A DNA stretch of 64,000 bases from Poa pratensis (GCA_947311845.1 CAMZMU010000035.1:5122344-5186343); one strand, 5' to 3'. Positions 33,520 to 47,009 are shown, counted from the first letter of the stretch. Translations and numbers: made by a program. Notes: a model not told the origin generated them from the letters alone.

Positions 33520-34553
33520 GATCGAGGCGGAAAAAAGGCGACCCAGGTCTTTGTCGGCGAATCCGCCGCTTCCTCCGTCTCCGGCGCCGTTCCGGCGTCG
33601 CGAGGGGGGGGAAGCTCCGGATCTCGTCCGTGCGAGTAGTTAGGTGTAGTTTTTTTAGGTTGTAGGGTACCTGGTTGCGCCGTTGTGAGGGGCGGGGGGG
33701 GGGGGGGGTGCTGCTGTGGATTGGTGTCGGAGCTTGATCCCCTTCCCGGCGTTGCCTTTGGCGGAGTCGGCGAGCTGCGGGTGGTAGGTGCTCTCGGATC
33801 TTTCGATCCGGTGAGAGTTTGCGCTCCGGCCTTGGTCGACGACGCGAAGACGGCGACCGGCGTGTGGAGCTTTTGTCCCCTGTTTATTTCTTCGCCACGG
33901 TAGAGTGGGCTCTGGTCCTGCTGTGGAGGATCTGGGGGTGGTGCGGCCGTCCTGGTCGTCTGTACAGGAGCTTCAACTCGTGGTTCTCGGAGGTGCTCGC
34001 TGGCTTTTCGAGCGCTGCTCTGCCTTCTCCGGCCGGCCGTGGTGGCACGGGGAGGAGTGCATGTTTTAGCTTGCTCTGCTTTCAGAAGGCCTTGCTTCGT
34101 CGTGCCCTGGCCTGCCGTGGTGGCGAGGGGGGAAGTTCATGGCGTGCTTGCTTTCTCGGCGACGGTTCCGGCAAAGAGAAGGTCATGCTCAGTGCAGGGT
34201 TGTTGGAAGATGGGCGGGTGTGGGGAGGAAGCGCCATGGCCATGCGTGTTAACCGTGCTCGGTTTCGTCGCCTGCGGCGGACGGCTCATGCGGTCTTCTA
34301 CAAGAGTGGGGGTGCTCTCTCTCCTGGGCGTGGCGGCGGCCTGGCTGCTTCCTCTCCGGCATCTCCGACGAAGAGGTTGCTTGCAGGTGTTGCGGCGGAT
34401 CAGCAGACAAGGTTCCATGTTCTGAGTTGTTTTCTTGGCCTTGTTGCTGTTGTACTGGGTTTCTTTCTTCTTTGTTCTTTGGCGTGCGTCTGCTCTGTTC
34501 TTTGTAATCTTTGTTGATCGCTCGCTGGGAAGATCCACTTCAAAAAAATATAG
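33520..34553 (+). mobile_element. GC-rich retroposon-like block (copy 2)
   Basis: Counterpart of 5640-6680. It lacks a short duplicated stretch near 33590 (gttccggcgcc occurs once here, twice in copy 1) and has a slightly different G-run. No protein domain was recognised. Boundaries are approximate. Confidence 0.4.
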
Positions 34554-34846
34554 CCCAAACTAAACAACAAGCTCCTGTCCTGATATGAGCATTGAGTTGT
34601 TTGCTGATCCCGTTCAACCACTTGCTGAGAATATTCGTTTTGTTAGGTCGTGGGAGTGAGCTAAAAGTCACATGAACTATTGGCTCCACAAGACAGCAAA
34701 AGGACATGATATAGAGAAGTGTTGAATAGTTTTGAAGCGACATTTTTTATTTCCATTCCAATGTGCTTATTGAGGTTATTCTTTACCCCTTTATATAAAA
34801 TTATTAAAACCATATTTTTTGAAGAAATCTACTCTTCCCATCCAGT

Positions 34847-36134
34847 CAGTGGCGGCGCCAGTAGAGGGTCGAGCCTGGTCGGCCGACCCGGCTCAGATCG
34901 AGCGACAAAGAAAACTGCTCGTGACTCTGTCCTCGTCCCCAACCCCCGAGTCTCTCCCGGCCGGATCGATCCACCCGCGCCGCCACCACTCCCTCTCTGG
35001 CCAGCCCGCGCCGCCCTCCGCCGGCCACCTCCACCCGCAACCTCGCGCTCGCCCCTTCTCCCCCGCCGACGCCGCATCCCCGAGCCTCACCATCCTTTGA
35101 GGAAGGAAGGACGACGCAGCCCGGCTCCGCCTCATGTCCATCACCGCCGCCGTCCCTGGTATCACGACGACTTGTGCTGCCCCAATCTCAATCCTCTTCC
35201 CCTTCCCCCTCTCACTTCAAAATCTCCATTGTTTTCTTTGCCAGGCGAGAGGCGACGAGGAGGACCGGACAAATCGGTGCTACTGCTCGTGTCGTGGAGG
35301 CCGGAGAGCTTTTTTCCTCCCCACCCCACCAGAGAGGCGGCGGCAGCGGCGCCCCCCAAGTTCCTGCTGGCCGCGAGCCGCCGATCCATTCTGCGCCGCT
35401 GCTCCCAATCCTCGCCGCCCCGCCTCCGCCTGCCCGCCGCCTCACGCGCTCCGGCCAGCCACAGAGTAGATGATTCCCTGGCGCCGGTGGTTGGGAGATC
35501 CGGCACCCTCCTCCACGACGCCGGTGCCAGCGCCTGGGATCCGTCCCCTCCAACACGCTCCTAGACCGGCCTCCATACGTGAACCGTAGCGTCGATGATT
35601 GCGCAGCTGCTCAAGGTACCCCAAACCCCCCTCTCTCTCTTACTAGAAATTGATTTTTTTCATGGAGGAGGTAGAGCGGACAGGAATAATTAGTTCCCAT
35701 TCGTCTTGGGCATCCGCCTCTTCCCACCTAGCTAAGATCGATGGATCCCACTGTCTAGTCTTGTGCAAACGACAACTATCCAGATACCGTGCATGAGTTG
35801 TGTAGCTGCTTTTCTTTGTTTCTTTCTTGATGATTATTGCTCGTATCCAACTGAGCACAAGGATAGATAAAGATACATTTGTCTAGAGGTCGTAATCGTT
35901 TAATTAGTCATAATTTTCCTAAAACAAAATTTGGTCCGGATATGCGTTCATTTCTAGATTCATGGTATACCAAATAGATTGGTTAGAGTATAGCAAAATT
36001 TGGTCTGGATATGCGGTCATTTCTAGATGCATGGTATACAAAATTTTGTGTTGAATACATTGGGTTTTCTGCCTAAATTTTTTTAGACCTTATTTGTTCG
36101 ACCCGGCTCAGTTCAATTCCTGGCTCCGCCACTG
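34847..36134. mobile_element. Non-autonomous hAT transposon with captured exon (copy 2)
   Basis: Same element as 6974-8258, with the catccagt 8-bp repeats at 34839-34846 and 36135-36142 and cagtggcgg...ccgccactg ends. It carries the same exon-like insert with MIAQLLK followed by a splice donor near 35616. Small indels distinguish the copies in the GC-rich insert. Confidence 0.8.
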
Positions 36135-36142
36135 CATCCAGT

Positions 36143-37214
36143 TGACCGGCATAAATAAATTTGATAGTAGTAAAACCAGAGGTAGCCATTTTCCATCGAA
36201 ATACATCTACCTCCTCGGATAGGTAGGGTAATATTCATCAATAGCTGGACTAATGCAATCAAGTTATCCATTTGTCCCTGGTAAGCCAGTGTGAAGGAAA
36301 TGTACAATGGGACTACGAACATAACATATTGGCAACTAAAATTATTTTCCATTGTGCAATGATTTAAAAAAAATATCTTGTTGGGAAAGAATTACATCTC
36401 CAAGTCGTGTATTCTCCACACAAAAAAAGGGTGTCATTATTTCCATTCGTGGTGGCGCGCTTAGTGATTGCTCGTCCCCCGCTCGGTGCAGTGAGTCAAG
36501 TGAGTGAACCCCGGCTAGGGGATCGGTGGAAAGGCGTCCTATGCGCTTCTTGGCGACATGTTGCGCGTGCATGGTTCCAATTGCATGGTTAAGTCCCCCT
36601 AGTCCCATGCGTGCGCGGTTGCGCGATAATTGATCAACATGCGGGTTTGGTGGTGCTCTTTGAGTGTTGGGTCCCGAATTTCAGTGGTGAAAACTCTATG
36701 TCTGACTTTCATTACTTGAACCTGACAATCGTGGCATTCACGCGGAGTTCTCTTATTGAAGAAATTCTGAAGTTTGTTGTGACTTTTCTTTGGGTAAAAA
36801 CTCTCCGACATCCGTGGTTAGATACAACAATTAATGTCGGATTCGTGGGTTGTTCTCTTCTTGAATGCGTCGTTGCGGGAGCACCTCTCTAGTTACCCCG
36901 GAGTTACTCTCATTGGTGGTTGATGCTAAATTTTGCTGCATCCGTTTGTTGATTGTTTTTCTCTTTTTCGTTTTGTAATAATTTGGTTATGTTCATCATC
37001 GATATCTTGACTAGATCTTGATATCATTTCTTGACCATAATTGGTATTTTCTTGATATTAACATATTCGATGATCAAAAAATATGAAAAGGCTCCATTTT
37101 CTATAAAAAAAAGTTGCAGCAATAATAAGTTAACCCACATGAGCATGCAGCTGCTTAATTATTACATCCAAAACGCGACCAAAGTAAACCGAGTAGCCGG
37201 TCTTAACGATTTGA
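36143..37214. other. Gene-free stretch (copy 2)
   Basis: Counterpart of 8267-9338. No supported gene. Confidence 0.3.
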
Positions 37215-38410
37215 TCAGTCGCACCGGGCAGGGACGAATCCAACCTTCTCGGCACGAACGTCATACACCACCTCCGTCGTCTCCTGCGCCAAGGTTCCAA
37301 TGTGCACCGAGACCCCGGGCTGGAAATCCCATGCCGGCGTGACAAACGCAAGGCACCCCAAGGACACATTGTCACGACGCTCGAAGTACATCATCTGCTG
37401 GATTCCGAGGTGCAGACTCGTGCCACCGGCAAACTTGAGCGTGACACTCGGCATAGTGATCTCGCTCAAGCCAGTAAAATCATAGCACGTGTCGAGGACG
37501 CCGAATGGCGGCGCCAGGTGATACCGTGCCATTTTCGTCCTGAACTGCCTACGGAGAGCCGCATAAGGCTCATATTTCATGAAGGTGAAGGTGGTGCCCA
37601 TCGCGATCAGCGCGTCCCCGGCAGGGATGGGGATGTCTGGCCCGCCAGTGCTTAAGCCTAGTCCGGCGAGCCGGACCAAGTACTCCTTGGGAAAGACATC
37701 GTTTCTCCGTAGTGCGGTGAATGACATGTTGCGTTCTGGACGGGTGCACCCAGGGAGAGGAAGCCCTTACCATCCATTGTAGACGGCAGGCAGTAGGAGA
37801 AGGCCACTGTGTCTGGAGATGAAGGGGCTCGAGATGCCAGCGAGTGGATATCTCGGCTGAGATCAAGAATGCCGGATGAGCTGTCAGACGTCTTGGCGCC
37901 CATCCCCAAGCAGTCGGCCCTGAAGTTATCCACGGTGGTCGGCGTCGACTGTGAGAGCGTGATCATGTCTTTCACGACGGTCACACTTGATAGCACAACA
38001 CCATTTTTGTCCACGGTGGTGGCAGTGCAGTTGGATCCGGAGCATTTTTTCAGCGGGCAGTCTAGTGACCCACACCGGATTTGGGCGACCGAGGAGGACT
38101 GGGACGGGTCAAATGCTGGGACGTCACACGCGGCGCCGCAAGGTTTGCACTGGAGAAACGTTTGCCCACCGGCCATGGAGTCAAACCCGACGGTGAGGCT
38201 CTGCGCCGGAGTGCCGTAGCCGATGACGACGTGATACTCTGCCTGAGATAGGCCTGGGAGATCGTTGAGGTGTTTGCGGGTGACCGAGAGAGAGTTTGGT
38301 GGGGCTGCCGCGGAGTCCCAGCCGGACCTGCCGGGACGAGGAGCAAGAAGAAGAAGAACAAGCAGAGTTAGCAGGCGCAAGTGCACGCTGGAAATGGCTG
38401 AAAAAGCCAT
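37215..38410 (-). pseudogene. Aspartic protease-like AP2, one frameshift, dead sites (copy 2)
   Basis: It looks the same as 9339-10534 in copy 1: start at 38410, a signal peptide with LLVLLLLAPRPG, first site DSM, second site AMGTTFT, a single frame change near 37740, and a C-terminus ending GFVPARCD. Because the break and the lost catalytic residues are shared, they predate the duplication. Confidence 0.82.
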
Positions 38411-38575
38411 TGATGTGTTTAAGTTTTGTATCCTACTGCGCTGCTGATACGTCGTAGAAGATCGTAGTGCTGCTATATATACATATATGGTGTTGTCCTG
38501 AACTGATCGATGATGGTTGACGATGGGGCACGTAATTATTTTTATATGTTCCATCGTTCAACACAAAGCTAATTG

Positions 38576-40145
38576 CCTTCGCACAGCTAACACAGTTGTT
38601 AAATAGCAATTGTCTCGTGCATATGGAGACGATGATGATCGTGATTGACGCTGGAACACAGGCAGAGGAACTGCCACAAGAAAAACGGGCACTTGGCAGA
38701 TGGCAGCTCTCTTGCTGTTTCGTCGAAAAAGAATTGTGGGCTCCATGGTGTCATCATCGTTCATGGTGATCTATCATAGTTATGTCGACCATTCTCTTCG
38801 TCATCCCCTGGCGTCAACCGTGGAGAACCGACGATGGATCCCCAATGGAGGAGACTGGGTTTTATATACATAGCAAAGAGCTTTACTCTGTTGATTTATA
38901 AAGATGACCTAGTTAGGCCATCGAGCAGCACAGATCCGAGGCAGGATGACCTGAGGTAGTTTGGATGTTTGCAAGAAGAATTTATTATAAGTGACTCTCA
39001 GTTCGTGAATATGTCTGTCGAGTTTTCAAGTCAAATTAAATTTGCATTAGGATTTAGGAGTAGAAAAAAAGATGAGCCAATTACAACGTCATGAATTATG
39101 TCATATATAACAAAAGTAACTTTATTAATTATGGTTGCACTTGTAGGATTTGCCAGTTGTCACTCCAAAAGCGTTCACACACACAATTTGTCAAAAATTA
39201 TAAGGTCTTTTTCTTTTAAAGGTAACTTTCAATTTTCAGGGTAAAAAAAAAAGCTTCAATACTAGATTTATTCAAGTTAGCTAGTTACAAATAGATCGAT
39301 GCGACCAATATAATAACTGAGAATTACACATTCCATCCTGATACCTGCTGTTCGAAGATAGCTTTTGAATAATTTCAAGAAGGACCGACACGAGTTATTA
39401 GCATAGAACCACCACATTTCCAGTGAAAGTTCGAAAAACCACCACTTTGTGTTTTGATCACAAAAAATCACCAGTATTCACGACATTTGTTGCAATGTGC
39501 GCTAAGCTGGGATTGAATACGAAATTGACAGCGATTCTGACAGCGGACCCACGTAACAGGATGACGTGGCACTGTTGACTTTTCAGCCCGATTTAAAAAA
39601 AGAAAAAAGAGGCCAAGGCCCCCGTTTCCCAACTCCCAGAAATGGCCGCGACGGCGCCGCTCCTGGAATCACATAACCATAAATATTTTTGACAATCACA
39701 ACAGCAAAACACCTTGCTGAAACAGATAACGCATGAACAAAAATTCAACACAATACTTCAACAGGGAGCTAGAAGCATAAATAAACAGGCAGAGGCATCA
39801 CGATTTAAGAGGTCACAGAGATCAGGATAGCACATGTCAAGTGAAAGGGGAGCAGCACTGCCTCTGTCTCAGAAACTGAATCAGCTAGCTGTTGCGAAAA
39901 TGGCTACGAGTACTAAAACTTCAATGAGAAACAGATGTATAATGTATGATCAGATTGTCAGACTGGAGACATGAAGCCTATGCAGAAAGAGCATGCTTGC
40001 GTGTCACCCTCCTAATTTCTCATGGGTGAATAGATTGGTGCTATATGTATAAAGGATACTATTGTTGTAGAATATGTACCTGTGCTGTGACATCAAAATT
40101 TGGAGCCTCCTATTTGTCAAAACTGATTTCTCCTCTACTAAATTG
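38576..40145. other. Intergenic, no gene seen (copy 2)
   Basis: Counterpart of 10700-12269. AT-rich, with short frames only. Confidence 0.4.
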
Positions 40146-42318
40146 TCAAACTAACTGATGTACATGTAATTTGTCCTGGATTGAAGAAGAGGCATATGGC
40201 CGAGGACCGGAAGATCTGGCAGGGTACAATCGTTGATGGCTCTTAAGATGATCAACTCCGTGTCTCCTAAGAGCATTTGGATTGACACCTGCCTTGTGAG
40301 CAGCAACAACTCCAATAGCTTCCCAGTAGTTCTGAACATTCAGCTGGGGAGAAAAAGAACGATGCAGCTTAGAATTACTTGCATACAGGAGTGAATTGTG
40401 TGGCAGAAATAGGACTTGAAGAATGATTATCAAGACATATTACATACCGCTTCTATACTGAATTTATCTGGGGTATCATCAAGAACCGTCTCATTTTCTT
40501 GAACAGTAATGATCAAGGGCTGCACAATGACAAATAAATATTACTACCACAATTATGCAAGATAAGAATGGCGAATGAATGGTACAATTGGTTCTGTGAT
40601 TAGCTTCACACACCATGACCAATATCTGTATACACACTATATTCAGTTGTAATTCCAATGGTAAAATACATAATCAGTAATGTGCCCAGAAGAATGCTAC
40701 CTTGTTCTTTCTTGCAGTACGAGCAAAAGCAAGAGTACCATCACCTCCACATGCGTCTTTTGGAATAATCACACTAGCAACATCACTAGCCACTATGCAG
40801 CTATTGTCCAAGATCCCCTGCCTCCTCGTCACATACTGAGGAGCACTGCTTAACCCCGCGAGCACACAAGGTAGAAAGGTATAACCAATCTGTTATAAAA
40901 CGTCAACAAGAGTAAACGAAGAAACAAGTGGTGAGAATAATCAGCACTATGTACTGCTTAGTTTGGCATTGGAGTTCTGCCACTGTTGTTCATCACTAAG
41001 AATATTACCTATAAATATTCTACTCAAATGCACAAGCAATTTGGCCTACGGCATAGATACCTCTTCTGCAGCAGATCTTGGGGACACTGATGGGCTGAGT
41101 GGCGGGGGTAACACCGCTGGAGCATGAGCAGCAGGGATTTTGAATTCTTTCACAATTAGGTGACTGATAATTGCTTCAACACCTGCTAACAGATCAACTC
41201 CCTGCATACATCAGTCAACAACGTGCAAGCTGAGAGGGTGAAACATCAAACATGCATGGAGAAGATAGGTAGTCGTACTACTACGATACATTTCAGAGAA
41301 AGAAAAGGGTAACCGAGAAATAAGATGCAGCCAAGAAATACCTTTCCTTCGCGATAAAAGTCTAGCTCATCAGGATCATCATCTGGAAAGCGCGTAACAA
41401 CTGCCACAGCGTTCACGCCCGAATGTTTCACTAGCGCGTCAACCGCTCTAAACAGAGAATCGGAGTTCCCAACACTCCCCGTCGACTTCCCACATTTCGG
41501 ATCGTACCATGTCTTGATCTACGCCAAACATGAGCAATTCATACATCAAGACTGAATATCGGTACACTACCGAGGAATCGGGTAATATTCTGAACCAGCA
41601 CGTCAAAGAATAGAATGCACACCTCCAGAGGAGCATCTGTGACAGCATACTCGACCAGAGGGAGGCCGAGGGAAGCCCTCGCGGCGTCGGCGACCTGCAG
41701 GTGGCGGAGCCGGAGATCCTCCTCGATTCCGGAGTCCAGCACCAGGCCTACCTGGGTTAAATCAGTCACAATGCGTTCATGTTAAAACATAGTGGTAGCT
41801 CACAATCACAATTGCGGCGAAGTGGTTGGTGTGGGTGTGTGAGATGAGTCAGCAATCATCAGCAGTGTGTCACTGACCTTGTTCTGGTGGACTGGTTGGA
41901 GAGCCCAGGCGCCCTCGGCGAACCTGTCGAGGGCGTATCCCTCCACGTAAAGCGTATTGGGCATCGGCCAGTACAGCATCGCGGCGTTGAGCACCTAGCG
42001 TACGTGAGCGTGGGGGATTCAGCAATCGGAGAAGTTCCAACAGAGCAAACGGTGAGAGATTACGGAACTCACATTGGGGTGGGATATGACGCAGTCGGCG
42101 ACGGCGGAGAGGGCGCGCGCCACGGGGAGGGCGTCGCCGGCGAAGCCCCCCACGGCGGCGCCGACGCCCGTGGGGACCACCAGGACGGAAGTGTATGGCC
42201 TCCTGAAGGAAGCGGGCCGCGCGTCCGCGGAAGCGGATAGGGAATGCGCCCGGGCGCGGCGGCGCGGCGGCGGGAGGCGGGCGGGGAGGAACGGCGGCCG
42301 CGCGAGGTGGAGCGCCAT
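40146..42318 (-). CDS. DUF3326 family protein, plastid-targeted, 8 exons (copy 2)
   Basis: The exons are 42318-42073, 41994-41878, 41751-41623, 41518-41342, 41201-41061, 40889-40701, 40519-40448 and 40343-40146, all GT-AG and phase 0, giving 422 residues. The domain content is as in copy 1, including VVPTGVGAAVGGFAGDALP, PMPNTLYVEGYALDRF and CGGDGTLAFARTARKNK. The only coding difference I saw is TAT for TAC in one Tyr codon (near 41646). It is the best preserved gene pair in the duplication and the one most likely to make two functional proteins. The role of the family is unknown; a chloroplast location is inferred from the N-terminus and the cyanobacterial relatives. Confidence 0.9.
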
Positions 42319-42683
42319 TGTTCTTTCACCGGAACTCGCGAGCAAAGAGAGCGCGGAAGCGCGGGGAGATAAGGTTGGACCACGCCAGCCCGGCCCACGA
42401 TTTGGCTGGCCAATTAATCCCTACAAATGGGCCAGACATGCCGACCCGTCTTCCTTGTAAATTTCCAACGGGTCACGACGACGCGCCATGAACAGCTCAC
42501 CGAGAGCAGCGCATGCAGCTGCCTCTGTTTCTACTGGCAATTCCTTGGCAAGTTCTACGTGGCCTTGGGCCCAACGAAGAAACACATGAACAAGGAGGGA
42601 GATGCCTGATGCCATGCACAAGGCGAAGAATATTCCCGCCATCGATCAATCGTCCACGCACCAGTGTTTGCGCGCGAAAACCC

Positions 42684-42693
42684 TATATATAAA
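42684..42693 (+). promoter_or_regulatory. TATA box of microexon peptide gene (copy 2)
   Basis: tatatataaa lies 65 nt before the ATG at 42758. Confidence 0.6.
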
Positions 42694-42757
42694 CACACAC
42701 GGCACCAGTCCTACGTATCAGTAACCTTGGACCAACACTCACACATACACAAGCGCA

Positions 42758-43886
42758 ATGGCTTCGGCGGTGAACACCTGCCTTCTTCTTCTGCTTCTCG
42801 TCCTCCTCGCTCCTCGCCCCGGCAGCGCCTCCCCCCGCTCCTTCGTTTTGGTGTCCCGCTCCTCCACCATACCTTCCGGTGAAGCGCCTTGCTACTACTC
42901 AAGCTCATACATACTACTGTATACAAAAGAAAATTACTTTGCGCTCCTTAACTAATTAATCACATATTCACATTGTGGTTGCGCATACACGTACGCGTGC
43001 ATTATTATGTTTCTCTAATGAACCACTGCGTGGGGCGAATACTTCCATTCCTACGGGGGAACCACCTTGCATTGATCCATCTAATTAACATAACGAGTTA
43101 GTGTACCTATGGTTCGTACTTGATCGCGTCCACTAACATGCATGTCTGTATTTTGTAGGAGAGGGCGGTGGGATAGAAAAGCCGGGAGTGAACCCTCCTG
43201 GTAAATTACGTGGAGCGAATTCACCGATATGAAATCATTTTTCTATGTTGATATGTTTTCCTCAGCATTCACCGATTAACTCGGTATTATATAGGGGATG
43301 GAGGCGGAATAGAAAGGCCACTGCGTGGAGCGAATTCATCCATTCCTACAGGTGAACTACCTTGCATTGATCACATCCCCATAGTGTCTTGATCACCGTC
43401 ATACTTATCGCATATGCCCGGCGAGAGAAAAAAAAGATACTATATTACATAGTGCAAGATAGAAATTGAACTATTATATTGCTTATGCGCAGAGAGTGGG
43501 TAAGTGTAATGGTGGTTTGAAGTTCATTTGTGTTTATTAACATGTCTATTTTGTAGGAGATGGCGGTGGGATGGAAAAGCCGGGAGTGAACCCTCCTGGT
43601 AAATTACCTTGCGCTGATACATATGAAATCAGCTATGTTCATATATATGTTTCCCTCAGCATTCACCTATTAACATCGCATCCCCCATAGTGTTGTGACC
43701 ATGTTCATACTTATCGCATATGCTGGCAAAAAGAAAATTAAGATACTGTATTACATAGTGCAAGAAATAAATTGAATATATTATCTCCTTAGGTGTCTAA
43801 CCACATACAGAGTAGTGTGTGTATCATCATACATATGGAATGATTGAGTTCATCTCGTTACAGGAGGCAAAGGAGATGGCGTGTGA
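42758..43886 (+). CDS. Small secreted Gly/Pro-rich repeat peptide, microexon gene (copy 2)
   Basis: The exons are 42758-42878, 43159-43200, 43295-43351, 43557-43598 and 43864-43886, all joined in phase 1 by GT-AG. It differs from copy 1 by one residue: the fourth exon reads DGGGMEKPGVNPPG instead of DGAGMEKPGVNPPG. The decayed extra microexon near 43020-43056 has lost its acceptor and has gggggaac where copy 1 still has a GT. All exon ends survive in both copies, which is compatible with a working gene, although the copies are young. Whether the microexons are skipped or included in transcripts is unknown; because each is a multiple of three, any combination keeps the frame. Confidence 0.6.
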
Positions 43887-44150
43887 TGTTCGTGCAGAGA
43901 AGACTGGATTTGTCTCCAATCACTGCCGATCAAACCACGAGGACTAGCGCGTCAATTGTATCTACGCACTCATAGTTGTTTACTAAACACTGCACTACGC
44001 ATCTAGTTTTATTTCCTTCAAAGATGCATATGTAATGTAATAAGAGTACTCTTGAAAGGAGTCGTTGTGAAGTGTGATTTGGAGTTGTATCTGCACTAAT
44101 GGCTGTGCTACTTCTTAATTATATGAATATTGTGTAGATTAACGCCACCT

Positions 44151-44327
44151 AAGTTTCAAACTATTCAGTCTTCTTCGTCTCCGGCGCAGGCGGTGTCGCG
44201 GTGCTCTGCTCTGGATCTGGTTCCACTGCGTATTGTACTTTGTTGCTTGTACTTTGTACTTTGTACTGGGTACTCCGATGATTATACGCAGCCTTTTCTA
44301 AAAAAAAAAAAAAAAAGTTTCAAACTA
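44151..44327 (+). mobile_element. Copy-2-specific retroposon with 13-bp target repeats
   Basis: aagtttcaaacta flanks the insert at 44151-44163 and 44315-44327. The insert begins ttcagtcttcttcgtctccg, contains ttgtactttgtactttgtac, and ends in about 17 A. Copy 1 has the empty site (16275-16287). This is a 5'-truncated non-LTR retroposition inserted after the duplication. Confidence 0.88.
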
Positions 44328-44545
44328 TGAATTCTGGATTTTTGATACTCCTCAAATTATAGCAAAATATCAGTGCCATTTTTAGTTAACCGACTATATA
44401 TGTAACGGAAGAATTCACAACAAAATTGGCTGAACATTGATCTGAGCTCATAGAAATTTTGTACTGTACTATATAATTGGCTGAACATTATCTAAGTTCG
44501 TTTACTACATATAACAACGAAATCCTCGATGATGCATGGGTTGGG

Positions 44546-45604
44546 TTACATCCAGAAGGCGGTATCAAAACTGATGTCATCGCCGGGCACCTCATAGTAC
44601 CGATCAGGGCGGTGAGCTGTGGTGGTGAGCTCCCCGTCCTCGTCGTACTTGACACGGAACATGGAGAGGCGAAGCACGCTCGTCGCCATGTCCTCGACCA
44701 GTAGGTCCTCCACGAGGTAGTACTCGCCGCGGTCGGCCATGTACACGAGCCGATCCTCGGGGCTGGGCCAGTCGGACGTGTCCTCCCGGAGCAGCGTCTC
44801 TTTGCTGACCTTCCACTCCGGCGGCTGCCGGCTCGCGCTCGCCGCGGACGTGACGCGGAACGCGCACAGGTGACCGTCCGTAGTGTCCAGCGTGCAGCGG
44901 TCGCGGTGGAAGCCGACCCACGCGTCCAGCTGGGCGTCGTAGTGTCCGCGGCCTATGAACGGCAGCTCCCAGTAGCCACGGCGCTTCCACTTGCCGCTCC
45001 CCGTGCCGTAGGTGAAGGTGCCCACGTCCACCAGCGCCCCGCCCGCGGACACGAAGATGGTGCGCCCCCGGGGGTGGACGGCGTACGAGGTGATGCTCGC
45101 GGCGTGGAAGGGGAGTTCGGTATGGGGATCGTTGCAGCTCCAAGAAAAGCCTGGGGAGTTAGGCAAGGCCCGCCATTTCCACAGCTTGTCCTCCTTCGTG
45201 GCGCCGGCCCGCAGGCAGTGCAGGCCTCCCGGGAAGTGCACCTCGCAGCCGTAGCAGCTGTGGTAATTGTGCGAATGCGATTCGAACACGTAGAGCGTGT
45301 CCCCGGCGGCCACAACTCGATCGGGACTGTCGTGGTGATTGTATATCGCCGACGGAACAAGGTCCGACGTGGCCAGCTCCGCCGTCTTGGTGTCGTAGAT
45401 GGCGGTCACGCCTTTGTGGGCCTGCCAGGGGTAGGCGCCCATGCCAACGATGCTGCTGCCCAGGGCGGCGAACTGCGTCCATCTTGCAGTCCCCGTAAAG
45501 CGGACGGCGGGAGAGTCAGGCAGTGAACCACTTTTACCATCGGTGATGAGCAGAACGAGGCTACGACGCGGTGGTGCACCAGTGGAAGTTTGTGACGGAG
45601 TGGT
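44546..45604 (-). pseudogene. DUF1668-like protein, 5' end missing (copy 2)
   Basis: An open frame of 298 residues from ATG at 45442 (MGAYPWQAHKGVTAIYDTKT) runs to FDTAFWM. Homologous coding continues upstream of that ATG (DGKSGSLPDSPAV, ARWTQFAALGSSIVG) to a stop at 45605 with no earlier ATG, so the true N-terminus is absent. It contains ALPNSPGFSWSCND, GTGSGKWKRRGYWELPF, LDAWVGFHRD and YMADRGEYYLVEDLL. It could be expressed as a shortened protein, or the first exon may have been displaced by the LINE just upstream. The family resembles grass DUF1668 and has no known function. It is convergent with the peptide gene. Confidence 0.6.
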
Positions 45605-45682
45605 TCACGGCAGTAACGAAGGTCAAAGAACACACTATACACTAGCTGCAGTCTAAACACGTAAATAGCTCAGTACAAACAT

Positions 45683-47009
45683 CTACTCGTATAAATCTAT
45701 CAAACGCAAAGGACGCCTTATTCTGATCAACAGTGTTGCCACTGCCACTGCCACATATTTCCTGACTGCTTTCCCTGCCGAGAAGTGGATGATCAAGAAA
45801 TTTGACAAGCTCAGGCGCAATTTTTTTTGGGCACCTGAAGAGGAAGCCACGGGGGACAAATGTCTGGTTAGTTGGAAGAAAATCTGTGCACCTCAGGAGT
45901 ATGGTGGCCTCAGTATCAAAGACCTTGAAGCGTTCAGCCGTGCTTTGCGATTGCGCTGGGAGTGGTTTAGATGGGATGAACAAGACAGACTTTGGAAGGG
46001 GAAGGCCACGTCGTGTGACAAGTTGGACAAGGCTTTGTTCCAGGCTTGCACGACCATTTCTTTAGGGGATTGGCCTACTGCCAAGTTCTGGACAGATATG
46101 AGTGGCTTCACGGATATGCGCCAATTTCCTTAGCACCTCTGATCTACCCTCTTGCTGCTAGAAAAAACTTGAATGTCAAGGAGGCTCTCTCAGATGGAAG
46201 ATGGGAGAGAGGTTTACACCGGATAAGTTCAGAAGCGCAACTTGACCAATATTTCGAGCTTTGGCAGCAAATTCAGCATGTTGACCTTACTCAAGAGAGG
46301 GATACCGTGGTCTGGAATCTCACCTCAAATGGGCAATACTCTGCGAAATCTGCCTATCATGCTCAGTTCCAAGGGAGATTACAACAACCAGACCTGAATG
46401 CTGCCTGGAAAGTTAGGGCCGAAGGGAAAGTGAGGTTCTTTTTCTGGTTGCTCCTGCAAAACCGAAATTGGACTGCTGATCGCCTGAGAAATAGGGGGTG
46501 GCCTCATGATGATACTTGCTGCTTGTGCCACCAGGAGTTGGAAACTGCTAATCACCTAGCTCTTCACTGTTCTTTTACTAAGGAGGTATGGAACTTCTTC
46601 ACATGCACCATCATGCCTTTGATCCATCTCCTGTGTCTTTCCAATTCCGTTGGTGAGTGGTGGAGCAAGATTCGGAGACGTCCCGTCTCTGAACAGGTGA
46701 AGAAAGACACCTCCATTGCGATTTACATCTTTTGGCATGTTTGGAAAGAGCGAGGCCGGCGTATTTTCCAGGAAAAGACCCTTGATGCAGCCTCGATTGC
46801 TGCTTTGATCAAATCTGACGTGGAGTTGTTGTACATCCCTGTTAGCACCTTTCCTTAGTGTGTTGCCTGGTGTTGGGTTTACGAGTACATAGCGTGTTGA
46901 GTTGCTCATTTTGGAGCGTGTGTTGTAAAGGTTTCTTCCAAACCTGGTTGTACTTGTTTCTCTCTCTCTAATAATGCAAAAGCAGAGCGCCTGCTGTTCC
47001 CGTTAAAGA
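45683..47009 (+). mobile_element. 5'-truncated LINE, RT C-terminus and zf-RVT (copy 2)
   Basis: Counterpart of 17640-18965. Here KFDKLRRNFFWAPEEEATGD continues through CLVSWKKICAPQEYGGLSIK without the copy-1 deletion. One shared frame change near 46100 leads into GYAPISLAPLIYPLAARKNL and on to the CCLCHQELETANHLALHC finger and the stop at 46858. A dead element. Confidence 0.85.

Noticed and set aside
44870..45526. 218-residue plus-strand frame opposite the DUF1668-like gene
   Set aside because: It is antisense to a coding frame with recognisable family motifs; its own translation has none.
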